Source of the DNA: Paenibacillus tyrphae
GTDB taxonomy: Bacteria; Bacillota; Bacilli; Paenibacillales; NBRC-103111
Direction of reading: 5' to 3'
Assembly (NCBI RefSeq): GCF_027925525.1
Contig: NZ_BSDJ01000010.1
Span: 124,001-188,000 of the forward strand
Length of the DNA stretch: 64,000 bases
Shown here: positions 49,606 to 58,323 of the stretch, one piece after another
How the letters are laid out: every line of letters begins with the position of its first letter
Numbering within the stretch: the first letter of the stretch is position 1
Program-made: the position numbers and the translations under genes
The notes under the pieces: model-generated
The model's input: only the letters and a program-made list of their open reading frames with translations
Database searches by the model: none
Told to the model about the DNA's origin: nothing

Positions 49606-50040
49606 ATGGGAACAGGTAAACCGGTAATGATAACAGTAGAAGCCATCGTTCATTCTCCCGTCGAAAGCGTGTGGCAGTATTGGACGGATCCGAAGCATAT
49701 CACGCAATGGAATAAGGCTTCCGATGACTGGCACACGCCCTTCGCCGAGAATGACCTGAAGGTCGGCGGGAAATTCGTCTCGAGAATGGAAGCCAAAGAC
49801 GGCAGCTTTGGATTTGATTTCGGCGGAGTATACGACGAGGTGAGCATCAACGAGAGCATCTCCTATACGATCGCCGACGGTAGAAAAGTGAAGATCGCCT
49901 TTATTCGCCAAGACAACGATACGAAAATCGTCGAATCGTTCGAAGCGGAAGAGACCAACGCCATCGAGATGCAACAAGCCGGATGGCAAGCAATTTTAGA
50001 TAATTTCAAAAAATATGTGGAAAATGTTAAAGAACAATAA
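49606..50040 (+). CDS. SRPBCC (AHSA1-type) domain protein
   Basis: 144 residues, one START-like helix-grip domain. It reads ITVEAIVHSPVESVWQYWTD, PKHITQWNKASDDWHTPFAE, NDLKVGGKFVSRMEAKDGSF, FDFGGVYDEV and EAEETNAIEMQQAGWQAILD (the family's Q-x-G-W-x-x-x-L end). These small proteins bind hydrophobic ligands; the function here is unknown. GGAGG precedes the ATG, and a 13-bp hairpin follows the stop. Confidence 0.9.
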   Translation: MGTGKPVMITVEAIVHSPVESVWQYWTDPKHITQWNKASDDWHTPFAENDLKVGGKFVSRMEAKDGSFGFDFGGVYDEVSINESISYTIADGRKVKIAFIRQDNDTKIVESFEAEETNAIEMQQAGWQAILDNFKKYVENVKEQ

Positions 50041-50051
50041 AAACTTCTCAG

Positions 50052-50080
50052 AAGCGCATGCCGATGGTCGGCATGCGCTT
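50052..50080 (+). terminator. Hairpin terminator after the SRPBCC gene
   Basis: AAGCGCATGCCGA and TCGGCATGCGCTT are perfect complements over a TGG loop, followed by TTGC; the T-run is short, so efficiency may be modest. Confidence 0.7.
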
Positions 50081-50138
50081 TGCTATGTCCCCGGCATAGG
50101 CAACGACTCGCGAACGATACAAAAAAGCAGAATGAGTA

Positions 50139-50167
50139 TTGACGCTGTCTTGCATTATAGGTATAAT
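50139..50167 (+). promoter_or_regulatory. Sigma-A promoter of the cnt operon
   Basis: TTGACG (50139-50144), a spacer of exactly 17 bp and TATAAT (50162-50167). Transcription would start near 50174, just before the Zur box. Confidence 0.85.
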
Positions 50168-50180
50168 CTTCCTTGAATCA

Positions 50181-50204
50181 TTAATAGTAATTATTACAAA
50201 TTAA
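50181..50204. promoter_or_regulatory. Zur box of the cnt operon
   Basis: A 24-bp AT-rich imperfect palindrome with core AGTAATTATTACA flanked by TTAAT and AATTAA. It matches the 9-1-9 Bacillus Zur operator pattern (TCGTAATnATTACGA-like). It lies just after the expected transcription start, so bound Zur would block initiation or elongation. Zinc starvation should induce the operon. Confidence 0.8.
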
Positions 50205-50258
50205 GCTGACGGAGCAATAGAAACGCTACATCAAAATGATAGCCAGAGGATAGTTGCG

Positions 50259-51092
50259 ATGAGACAGGAAATCGACTTTATAAAATTTAACCCTACGCAA
50301 AATATGACGGTTCTTGTTAAAACGAATCATCCGGTTGAAGAGCATGAGCACATTGCTTCAAAGCTTATGTCTTACGACAACGTGTATGCCGAACAAGTAG
50401 GGTTTATTGAACAACCGGTTAAACATGCTGCTGCTGCTCGTCTGCAAATGGCCGGAGGCGAATTTTGCGGGAATGCGTGCATGGCACTGGCCGCTTTTAT
50501 TGCAGCCGAAGAAGGACTTAAGCCTAATGATGTGACAAAAATCGTATTAGAAGCTTCGGGAACGGATCATTTCGTCATGTGTCAAGTGAGAAGAACTGCA
50601 GACGAATATGTTTGTCAAGTGACGATGCCTCTTCCGAAAAAGATAGAACGGACAACCATAACGTATGATGGTCACGATTTGGATATCGTGATTGTGAGAT
50701 ATCACGATTATATTCATATCGTCATTGAAGTGGAGCAATTCCATCAAACGGTGAGAAAAACGGCGCAAGCTTTAGCCAAGTTGCTTGGAGTAACTTTAGG
50801 GTCCAGCTTGATCGGCATTTTATTGTATAAGTCCGGCCCGGATGAAATGGCACCGCTCATTTATGTACCGTCTCTGGACAGTATGGTATGGGAAAGGGGG
50901 TGCGGTTCGGGTACAGCTTCTTTAGGAGCCTATCTGGCTTGGAAAAATAAAGGGGCCGTTGCTGCGCAAATCAGGCAGCCCGGCGGCACGATTCGCGTGA
51001 CTGCCGATTGGGATCAAGAAGAATTGACGAGTCTGGCCATTGAAGGCTCGGTCGGAATCGTAGCGCAAGGTAAAGCCTTTATAGAGATTTAG
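50259..51092 (+). CDS. cntK: CntK-type histidine racemase
   Basis: 277 residues, diaminopimelate-epimerase-like fold. The two catalytic cysteines are Cys70 (GGEFCGNACMA) and Cys215 (ERGCGSGTASLGA). In Staphylococcus aureus CntK makes D-histidine, the first building block of staphylopine; in Paenibacillus mucilaginosus the homologue feeds bacillopaline. Context (cntL and cntM follow) distinguishes it from DapF. ATG 50259 follows AGAGGA. It is the first gene of the Zur-controlled operon. Confidence 0.93.
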   Translation: MRQEIDFIKFNPTQNMTVLVKTNHPVEEHEHIASKLMSYDNVYAEQVGFIEQPVKHAAAARLQMAGGEFCGNACMALAAFIAAEEGLKPNDVTKIVLEASGTDHFVMCQVRRTADEYVCQVTMPLPKKIERTTITYDGHDLDIVIVRYHDYIHIVIEVEQFHQTVRKTAQALAKLLGVTLGSSLIGILLYKSGPDEMAPLIYVPSLDSMVWERGCGSGTASLGAYLAWKNKGAVAAQIRQPGGTIRVTADWDQEELTSLAIEGSVGIVAQGKAFIEI

Positions 51093-51116
51093 CCACTTAC
51101 ATAGGGAGAGAAACGA

Positions 51117-51911
51117 ATGAATGCGACGGAAAACTTACAGTTACATTTGACGGAATATTCCGAAAATTTTATCGAGCTCGCGGGGAAATATGACCGTACC
51201 ATCCATCATAGCTCAGAGTTGGAGAAGATCATTAATGATTATTCCAATTTCATAACCAACGAGAGGAATAAAGAAGCTTGGGATCAACTGGAACAGCAAG
51301 AGCCCGGCGGATTTCAACAACTGGTGGAGGCTGTGAGAAAAAACTCGGCCCTTTGCGTTGCGATTATGGAGAAATACCGCGCACTGAAGCTGCTGGACGG
51401 GCAGGCCGGGATCACCGATTATTTCAAAAATATCGAAGCCTGCATTGAACAAGAATTTGGCAGTTTTCAAGTGACTTCCGAATCCAAAGTATTGCTGATA
51501 GGCTCAGGTTCGTTTCCGATGACGCCGTTACTCATTGCCAAGCGGACAGGAGCAGAGGTGGTGGGCATCGACATTGACGATGAGGCGATCGAACTCGGAT
51601 CACGAGTTGTCGGTGCATTGGGAAAAGGATTGAAGATCAGATTGGAAAACACGTTCGTCGAAAATCTTGATTTTACGAAAGACGCGACCCATATCATCTT
51701 TAGTTCGACGGTTGAAAATAAATACGACCTGTTGGATCAATTACATGCGTTAACCAATGAACATGTGATTGTGGCGATGAGATATGGCGATCGGTTGAAG
51801 TCTTTGTTCAATTACCCGAGGAGAGCAGTGGACGGGCGGAAGTGGGAGGCGGTTGAAACCGTACTGCGTCCGGATCATGTGTTCGATATTGCATTGTATG
51901 CCAAAGCTTAA
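51117..51911 (+). CDS. cntL: CntL-type nicotianamine synthase-like aminobutyrate transferase
   Basis: 264 residues. The enzyme transfers the aminobutyrate moiety of S-adenosylmethionine to D-histidine. The C-terminal half has the Rossmann SAM-binding motif VLLIGSGSFPMTPLLIAKRT followed by GAEVVGIDIDDEAIELGSRV, characteristic of nicotianamine synthase-like enzymes; the helical N-terminal half is typical of bacterial CntL. GGGAGAG precedes ATG 51117. It lies 24 bases after cntK. Confidence 0.93.
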   Translation: MNATENLQLHLTEYSENFIELAGKYDRTIHHSSELEKIINDYSNFITNERNKEAWDQLEQQEPGGFQQLVEAVRKNSALCVAIMEKYRALKLLDGQAGITDYFKNIEACIEQEFGSFQVTSESKVLLIGSGSFPMTPLLIAKRTGAEVVGIDIDDEAIELGSRVVGALGKGLKIRLENTFVENLDFTKDATHIIFSSTVENKYDLLDQLHALTNEHVIVAMRYGDRLKSLFNYPRRAVDGRKWEAVETVLRPDHVFDIALYAKA

Positions 51912-51944
51912 ACTACTTTTTTTGCAGCAAAGGAGCTTGGATGA

Positions 51945-53264
51945 ATGATGAGCGATTTTAGGCGAGTGTTAGTGTTGGGAACGGGTCCTGTATCGATTCA
52001 ACTTGCCGTTATTTTAAAAAATCGGTTGAATGGCTGCGTAGGCATCGTCGGGAGACAATCCGTCCGTTCGGAATCGTTTTTTACCGCCCTTCAGCAAAAT
52101 AACCGTTTCATTCGCGCAGACATTCAAAATGAAAAGCACCGGGCAATGAAAGGCGAATGCTTCGTCGATCACGTTTTTCACGGGTACAGAACCATTACGG
52201 GGGAATGGGATACCTTGATTTTGTCCGTCACAACGGATGCCTATATCGGGGTTTTAAAGCAAATCGATGAGCAGCTTTTAAAACAAATCAAGTGTATCGT
52301 TCTGGTCTCTCCGACGTTCGGTTCTAACAGCTTAATCCGCAATTACATGCACGGCCTTGATTCGGACGCGGAAATCATCAGTTTTTCGACGTACTTGGGC
52401 GATACGCGGTGGATGCATGACAGACCGTCCAATCATGTCATCACAACGGCGGTCAAGAAAAAGCTTTTTATCGGCTCGACGCGGCATCCGTCCCGGAATG
52501 TCGAAACGCTTTGCGAGCTATACGAACAATTGGGCATCGCTCTGGAAGTCATGCCAGCTCCCCTAGACGCGGAAACAAGAAATATATCGCTCTACGTTCA
52601 CCCGCCGTTGTTTATGAACGATTTTTCGCTCAGCGTCATATTTGGAGAAGTCCGGACCAAGAAGTATGTGTATAAAATGTATCCTGAAGGACCCATCACA
52701 CAATACTTGATTCGCGATATGCTAGCCCAATGGAAAGAGATTACGGATATGATCGAAACCATGAATATGAAAGGCATTAATCTGCTTAAATTTATGACGG
52801 ATGACAACTATCCGGTGAGATTAGAGAGCTTATCGCGTCATGATATCGACAATTTCAACGATCTGGAGACGATACATCAACAATATTTATTGTATATTCG
52901 TTATACCTCGCTGTTGATCGACCCGTTCTCCGAGCCGGATCAGGAGGGCAAATATTTCGACTTTTCCGCAGTTCCCATTCGAACCCTATTTGTCAACAGG
53001 GAAGGGGAGTGGGACATCCCAAGAATGCCGAAGGAAGACTATTACCGGATCAAGATCATCCAAGGAATCGCAAAATATGTAGGCTCGAAGTGCCCCACCA
53101 TAGACAAGTTCATTCGGACCTACGAAAGCAAAATTGAACAGGCCGCGCAAGCTCATCAAGGCGAACGGTTGTCCGATGCCTTTGTCGTCCGGAGCTTTGC
53201 CGAGGATTTGCAGATGATATGCAGCGAAATCGGAAAAAGCATGGGAATCCAAGCGTTGAAATAG
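51945..53264 (+). CDS. cntM: CntM-type opine metallophore dehydrogenase
   Basis: 439 residues (DUF2338-type opine dehydrogenase). It reductively condenses the CntL intermediate with an alpha-keto acid using NAD(P)H. The N-terminal nucleotide-binding motif is VLVLGTGPVSIQLAVILKNR. Other landmarks are VSPTFGSNSLIRNYMHG, FSTYLGDTRWMHDRPSNHVI and LYVHPPLFMNDFSLSVIFGE. Whether pyruvate (staphylopine) or alpha-ketoglutarate (bacillopaline) is used cannot be read safely; the genus suggests the latter. AAAGGAG precedes ATG 51945. Confidence 0.93.
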   Translation: MMSDFRRVLVLGTGPVSIQLAVILKNRLNGCVGIVGRQSVRSESFFTALQQNNRFIRADIQNEKHRAMKGECFVDHVFHGYRTITGEWDTLILSVTTDAYIGVLKQIDEQLLKQIKCIVLVSPTFGSNSLIRNYMHGLDSDAEIISFSTYLGDTRWMHDRPSNHVITTAVKKKLFIGSTRHPSRNVETLCELYEQLGIALEVMPAPLDAETRNISLYVHPPLFMNDFSLSVIFGEVRTKKYVYKMYPEGPITQYLIRDMLAQWKEITDMIETMNMKGINLLKFMTDDNYPVRLESLSRHDIDNFNDLETIHQQYLLYIRYTSLLIDPFSEPDQEGKYFDFSAVPIRTLFVNREGEWDIPRMPKEDYYRIKIIQGIAKYVGSKCPTIDKFIRTYESKIEQAAQAHQGERLSDAFVVRSFAEDLQMICSEIGKSMGIQALK

Positions 53265-53287
53265 CCGTTATTGTAGGGGGAAACAAA

Positions 53288-54892
53288 GTGGAAATCAGAA
53301 AGCTGTTTTTTTTAATCGTCGTTATGTATGCCATGCTCCTTGCCGGCTGCAGCGACGGAAAAGAAGCGCACACGGGTTCGGACCATACCGGCAAGGAGTT
53401 AGTGTATGCAACCGCCAAAGATATAAACGACATGAATCCTCATTTATACGCAGGTTCTATGCCGGCCCAAGGAATGGTGTACGAATCGCTGGTTGAAAAT
53501 ACGAAAGATGGGATAAAACCATGGCTTGCCGAATCGTGGGAAATTTCGAAGGATGGAAAAGTATACACCTTTCATCTGAGAAAAGATGTGAAATTCCATG
53601 ACGGGGAGCCGTTTAACGCCGAAGCGGTGAAGAAAAATATCGATGCCGTACAGCATAATGCCAAAAAGCATTCCTGGATCAAGCTGTCGACAAAAATAGC
53701 GAGCTGCCATGTCAAAGACGAGTATACGGTTGAATTGGTCTTATCCGAGCCCTATTACCCGACATTGCTTGAATTGTCGATGACCCGGCCTTACGTATTC
53801 ATCTCGCCCAAAAATTTGATCAACGGGGAAACAAAAGACGGCGTAAATGGCTACAAAGGAACGGGACCCTATATTCTCACGGAACATAAAGTCGACCAAT
53901 ATGCCGCTTTTGAAGCAAATGAGAGCTACTGGGGCGGCCCGCCGAAAGTGAAGAAAATTATGGCCAAAGTTCTTCCGGCGGGAGAGACGACCTTTTTAGC
54001 TTTGCAAAAGGGAGAAGTGAACTTTGTATTTACGGATGATCGGGGGACCGACAGTCTCGATGTGGAAGCTATGAATACGCTGGTGAATTCAGGCAAGTAC
54101 CAGATGGTAAGAAGCGAAGCGATGAATACGAAAGTGATCGTAGCCAATAGCGGTAAAGCCGATCATCCGGTACATGAAACCGCCGTTCGCGAAGCGATTT
54201 GGTATTCGATCGATAGAGACACCATCAGCAAGCAAATTTTTAACGGTGTTGAAGCGCCGGCTCATACGTTATTTTCGCCCAACGTCCATTATGCGAACGT
54301 CGATTTGAAGAAACGGGGCTTTGATTTGGACAAGGCCAAGAACATTCTGGAAGAAGCGGGCTGGCGTTTGGAGAACGGCAGCGCAGTCCGAACGAAAAAC
54401 GGAAGCAAATTGTCCATGAAGCTGTACTACGATGTCAATTCTTCTTCCCAAAAATCGCAGGCGGAATTTATTCAAAATTCGTTAAAAAAGATAGGGGTCC
54501 AACTGGACCTAGTCGGCGAGGAGTCGACATCCATCGCCAAGAGAAGATCAACCGGCGACTACGATTTGTTATTTAATCAAACGTGGGGACTTGCGTACGA
54601 TCCGCAAAATACAATCTCCGCTTTTACGTCCGAATCTTCTTATTTACATACGACAAAAGGCATGGCGAAAGCGGACGAGCTTTACAAGAAAATCGATGAA
54701 GTCATGGTATCTGCGAACGAGGAAACAAGAAAATCGTTGTATGCGGATATTTTAACCATGGTTCATGACGAAGCCGTCTTTATTCCAATTACCAATGGAA
54801 GTGTGACTGTCGTTGCTCCAAAGCATTTAAAGGGCATCTCGTTTAAGCAAACGCAGTATGAGCTGCCTTTTGAGCAAATGCACTTTGAGTAG
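53288..54892 (+). CDS. cntA: CntA-type metallophore-binding lipoprotein
   Basis: 534 residues, family 5 (nickel/peptide) solute-binding protein. GTG 53288 follows GGGGGG; the lipobox is LLAGC with Cys21. Landmarks are PWLAESWEISKDGKVYTFHL, RKDVKFHDGEPFNAEAVKKN, GTGPYILTEHKVDQYAAFEA and NESYWGGPPKVKKIM. CntA binds the opine-metal complex (zinc, nickel, cobalt) outside the cell and delivers it to CntBCDF. It is followed by a hairpin before cntB, which may raise binding-protein levels relative to the permeases. Confidence 0.92.
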   Translation: MEIRKLFFLIVVMYAMLLAGCSDGKEAHTGSDHTGKELVYATAKDINDMNPHLYAGSMPAQGMVYESLVENTKDGIKPWLAESWEISKDGKVYTFHLRKDVKFHDGEPFNAEAVKKNIDAVQHNAKKHSWIKLSTKIASCHVKDEYTVELVLSEPYYPTLLELSMTRPYVFISPKNLINGETKDGVNGYKGTGPYILTEHKVDQYAAFEANESYWGGPPKVKKIMAKVLPAGETTFLALQKGEVNFVFTDDRGTDSLDVEAMNTLVNSGKYQMVRSEAMNTKVIVANSGKADHPVHETAVREAIWYSIDRDTISKQIFNGVEAPAHTLFSPNVHYANVDLKKRGFDLDKAKNILEEAGWRLENGSAVRTKNGSKLSMKLYYDVNSSSQKSQAEFIQNSLKKIGVQLDLVGEESTSIAKRRSTGDYDLLFNQTWGLAYDPQNTISAFTSESSYLHTTKGMAKADELYKKIDEVMVSANEETRKSLYADILTMVHDEAVFIPITNGSVTVVAPKHLKGISFKQTQYELPFEQMHFE

Positions 54893-54897
54893 AGGAT

Positions 54898-54921
54898 AAA
54901 AGGGGATGCTCTCCCCTTTTT
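54898..54921 (+). terminator. Intra-operon terminator-like hairpin between cntA and cntB
   Basis: AAAAGGGGA and TCCCCTTTTT pair over a 5-base loop. With the T-tract inside the stem it resembles a partial terminator, which would lower expression of cntBCDFE relative to cntKLMA. Confidence 0.65.
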
Positions 54922-54945
54922 ATTTATGAGCAGAGGAGATTTTCG

Positions 54946-55878
54946 ATGGGAAGTTACATCGTGAAAAGGTTGTGCCTGTCCGTTCCATTGCTTGTAGTCA
55001 TTTCGTTTATGACGTTTGTTCTGGTCAATTTATCTCCTATGGACCCGGCCGAAGTGGTGCTGCAAGCGCAGGGTGTTCCCACAATCACGGATGAATTAAT
55101 TGCGCAGACGAAAGAAAAGCTGGGGCTGGATAAGCCCTTCCTGATACGCTATCTCGATTGGATCACGGCATGCTTGCAGTTGGATTTCGGGCATTCCTAT
55201 GTCACGGGAAAACCGGTCTGGTCATTGCTTGGCCCGGCATTTCTGAATACGTTAAAGCTAACGTTAGTTTCCGTAGTTGTCATTATTGCGCTTTCTATTG
55301 GGCTAGGCGTGATCTGTGCGATGAAAGAAGGGAAAATGACGGATAAGTCGGTCAGAGGCGTTTCCTTTTTCCTCACGGCCATGCCGTCCTATGGGCTTGC
55401 GGCGATATTGATTTGGTATTTTTCCGTGAAGTTGGATTTGCTGCCCACCAGCGGGATGGATTCATACAAAAGCTATGTTTTACCGGTTATTGTGATCGCC
55501 GTCGGTTATGCAGGCATTTATTTCAGAATCGTCAGAAGCTCGATGTTAAGCCAGTTAAATGAAGACTATGTTCTGTACGGGAGAGCATGCGGCTTGCCGG
55601 AGAACAAAATTACGATGCATATTTTAAGAAATTCGTTGCAGGTCGCCATTTCCGTCTTTTGTATGGCGATCCCCATGATATTGGGAAGTACGGTCGTGGT
55701 AGAAAATGTTTTTGCATGGCCGGGGCTGGGGAGTCTGAGCGTTAAAGCGATTCTTGGCCGAGATTTTCCGATAATTCAGGCGTACGTTCTTGTCTTGGCG
55801 GCGGCTTTTGTTTTGTTTAACACCCTGTCGGATATTATGAATGCGGCGATGAACCCCAGATTAAGAAAGGATCTCTAA
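54946..55878 (+). CDS. cntB: CntB-type ABC transporter permease
   Basis: 310 residues, OppB/NikB-type permease with six transmembrane helices. It has the N-terminal motif LVNLSPMDPAEVVLQAQGV and the domain start NTLKLTLVSVVVIIALSIGL. The EAA loop reads EDYVLYGRACGLPENKITMH, and the C-terminal VVVENVFAWPGLGSL is typical. It partners with CntC. The stop is immediately followed by the cntC start. Confidence 0.92.
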   Translation: MGSYIVKRLCLSVPLLVVISFMTFVLVNLSPMDPAEVVLQAQGVPTITDELIAQTKEKLGLDKPFLIRYLDWITACLQLDFGHSYVTGKPVWSLLGPAFLNTLKLTLVSVVVIIALSIGLGVICAMKEGKMTDKSVRGVSFFLTAMPSYGLAAILIWYFSVKLDLLPTSGMDSYKSYVLPVIVIAVGYAGIYFRIVRSSMLSQLNEDYVLYGRACGLPENKITMHILRNSLQVAISVFCMAIPMILGSTVVVENVFAWPGLGSLSVKAILGRDFPIIQAYVLVLAAAFVLFNTLSDIMNAAMNPRLRKDL

Positions 55879-56739
55879 ATGACACTATTCAAACATTTAC
55901 TTAAAGATAAGTTAGCCGCATTATCTTTAGGCGTCATTGTTATAACCATTGTGGTTGGTATAGGAGCCCCATTATTCGCGCCGCATGATCCGGAGGAGGT
56001 CAACATGGAACTCCGGTATGCAGCTTCATCGTGGGAATATCTGTTAGGCAACGATCACCTGGGGAGATGTATTTTATCCAGATTAATTTATGGAATTCGC
56101 CCCAGCGTGTTATGGGTGTTCGTGGCATTGGTCCTGTGTATTTTGATCGGGGCTGTTCTGGGGTTTATAGCGGGTTATTTTAGAGGCAAAACGGATGCCG
56201 TTGTGATGAGAATTTGCGATACGATGCTTTCTTTTCCAGGATATGTGATGACCTTGGCGGTCGTCGGGATTTTAGGCGTGGGACTTGAGAATATATTGAT
56301 TGCCTTGGTGTTGATGAAATGGGCGTGGTTTGCCCGGGTAATCAGAACGTCCGTTATGCAATATGCCGAATCGGAATATGTCAAGTTCTCCAAAGCATCG
56401 GGTGTCCGCGATATCCAAATTATTTATAGACACCTTGTTCCTGTTACATTTGCCGAGATTGCCGTCATATCAAGCGGTTCTTTCGGTTCGACGATTTTGC
56501 AAGTATCGGGATTTTCGTTCCTCGGGTTAGGCGTTCAAGCTCCTGCTGCCGAATGGGGCATGATGTTGAACGAGGCAAGGGAAGTCATGTTTTCAAGACC
56601 GGAGCTCATGTTAGCCCCGGGGTTAGCCATCATTGTGGTCGTATCGGCGATCAATTTTTTGTCAGATGCACTCCAGGTTGCTTTGGACCCTAAATTAAGA
56701 ACCTCGCACAATAAGCTTCAAGGAAAAGAGGTGGCTTAG
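55879..56739 (+). CDS. cntC: CntC-type ABC transporter permease
   Basis: 286 residues, OppC/NikC-type permease. A short cytoplasmic N-terminus, then LGVIVITIVVGIGAPLFAPH and DPEEVNM, the NDHLGRCILSRLIYGIRPS motif, the EAA loop SEYVKFSKASGVRDIQIIYR and HLVPVTFAEI, and SFLGLGVQAPAAEWGMMLNE near the end, all standard for this family. It begins at ATG 55879, directly abutting the cntB stop. Confidence 0.92.
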   Translation: MTLFKHLLKDKLAALSLGVIVITIVVGIGAPLFAPHDPEEVNMELRYAASSWEYLLGNDHLGRCILSRLIYGIRPSVLWVFVALVLCILIGAVLGFIAGYFRGKTDAVVMRICDTMLSFPGYVMTLAVVGILGVGLENILIALVLMKWAWFARVIRTSVMQYAESEYVKFSKASGVRDIQIIYRHLVPVTFAEIAVISSGSFGSTILQVSGFSFLGLGVQAPAAEWGMMLNEAREVMFSRPELMLAPGLAIIVVVSAINFLSDALQVALDPKLRTSHNKLQGKEVA

Positions 56740-56746
56740 CCGGTTT

Positions 56747-57553
56747 ATGAATATGTTGGAAGCTGCAAATTTGAAGCTATGGGATAGCGTCACCGGGAAA
56801 GTGTTGATTGCCAACAGTTCGTTCCAATTAAAACAAGGAAGCTGTCTGGCCATTGTAGGGGAAAGCGGAAGCGGGAAGTCCGTGACCTGCAGAGCGATCA
56901 TGAGATTGAATAAAGCCTGGATTCGCCAATCCGGAGACGTTGTGTTCAAAGGCGAGAACTTAACCGAGCTTCCGGAAGGAGAAATGAGAAAGAAGCGGGG
57001 AAAACAGCTGTGCATGATTGTACAGAACGGCATGAGCGCATTCGATCCCTCGTGTGTCATCGGCGTTCATTTGAGAGAGACGCTTGTCGAGCATTTCGGC
57101 TGGAGTAAGAACGACATCGAAGCCAGAATGAAACAGGCGATGGAAAGCGTCATGCTGAAAAATCCGATGGAGTTGATGAATAAGTATCCGCACCAGCTAT
57201 CGGGCGGAATGCTGCAGCGGGTGATGATTGCGCTGGCTATCGTATTGGAGCCGGACGTGATTATCGCTGACGAACCGACAACGGCACTGGATACCATCTC
57301 GCAATTTGAGGTGGTGGAACAATTGATTCGATTACGGGAGCGAATGGGCTGCTCGATGATCTTTGTTTCTCACGATTTAGGCGTTGTCCAAAAAATGGCC
57401 GATGAAGTTCTGGTCATGAAGGATGGAGAAATTGTGGAAAGAGGAGCCACCCAAACCATTTTCTCGGAAGCGCAGCATGAGTATACCCAACATTTGGTGT
57501 CCACTAGACTGGCGCTGAACCATCACTTTAAAAGAATCATGGGGAGGAGTTAA
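56747..57553 (+). CDS. cntD: CntD-type ABC transporter ATP-binding protein
   Basis: 268 residues, OppD/NikD-type ATPase: Walker [10 protein letters not shown], the Q-loop [10 protein letters not shown], the signature [15 protein letters not shown], Walker [15 protein letters not shown] and the H-loop VSHDLGVV. The N-terminus has the family's A-I-V-G-E-S-G-S. The start ATG 56747 lies seven bases after the cntC stop, with GAGGTGG upstream. It forms a heterodimer with CntF. Confidence 0.92.
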   Translation: MNMLEAANLKLWDSVTGKVLIANSSFQLKQGSCLAIVGESGSGKSVTCRAIMRLNKAWIRQSGDVVFKGENLTELPEGEMRKKRGKQLCMIVQNGMSAFDPSCVIGVHLRETLVEHFGWSKNDIEARMKQAMESVMLKNPMELMNKYPHQLSGGMLQRVMIALAIVLEPDVIIADEPTTALDTISQFEVVEQLIRLRERMGCSMIFVSHDLGVVQKMADEVLVMKDGEIVERGATQTIFSEAQHEYTQHLVSTRLALNHHFKRIMGRS

Positions 57554-57555
57554 CA

Positions 57556-58299
57556 TTGCTGCGCATTGACGGTGTGGAAAAATCTTACCGAAAAGGCGGT
57601 TTGTTTTCCGGAGAAAGGCAAACCGTGTTAAAGAATGTCAGTTTCGAATGTATGCCTAGGGAATGTCTCGGGATTATCGGAGAAAGCGGAAGCGGCAAAT
57701 CAACCTTGGGACGTTTGATCCTGGGGATTGAAAAGCCTGATCGCGGCGACATTTTTTTTGAGGGAAAGAGTGTACGGGATCGAAGGGTGAGAGTAGGCAA
57801 CATCAGCGCTGTATTTCAGGATTATACTTCTTCCATTAATCCGTTTTTTACGGTGGAAGAAGCTATTAAGGAGCCTTTAACCCTGCTAGGAAAGGTTCGA
57901 ACCGATGATCGAAGCAAGATGGATCGTCTGCTGCATCAAGTTGGCTTGAGTTCGTCCTATCGAACAAAATATCCTCATGAGTTGTCCGGCGGAGAGGCTC
58001 AGAGGGTGTGCATTGCGAGAGCCATCGCATCCGAACCGAAATGTATTTTATTCGATGAAGCCATCAGTTCCCTAGACGGGTCCGTTCAAATGCAAGTGCT
58101 TGAATTATTAAAGGATTTGAGAAAAATGTACAGCATGAGCTATATTTTTATCACTCACGATATTCAGGCCGCCGCCTATATTTGCGACAGAGTCGTTATT
58201 TTTAGAAACGGTCAAATCGAAGAGATGGCCCCTATTGAACAATTAAAAGACGTTCGGTCAGAGTATGCCAAAAAATTATTGCAGATGATCATGGCTTAA
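57556..58299 (+). CDS. cntF: CntF-type ABC transporter ATP-binding protein
   Basis: 247 residues, OppF/NikE-type ATPase: Walker [10 protein letters not shown], the Q-loop VFQDYTSSINPFFT, the signature LSGGEAQRVCIARAI, Walker B CILFDEAISSLDGS (Ala for the usual Pro, Ile for the usual Thr) and the H-loop ITHDIQAA. TTG 57556 is the start, two bases after the cntD stop with GGAGGAG upstream. With CntD it powers uptake of the metal complex. Confidence 0.92.
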   Translation: MLRIDGVEKSYRKGGLFSGERQTVLKNVSFECMPRECLGIIGESGSGKSTLGRLILGIEKPDRGDIFFEGKSVRDRRVRVGNISAVFQDYTSSINPFFTVEEAIKEPLTLLGKVRTDDRSKMDRLLHQVGLSSSYRTKYPHELSGGEAQRVCIARAIASEPKCILFDEAISSLDGSVQMQVLELLKDLRKMYSMSYIFITHDIQAAAYICDRVVIFRNGQIEEMAPIEQLKDVRSEYAKKLLQMIMA

Positions 58300-58323
58300 C
58301 TGGTATTAGGAGGAGAAAACATT

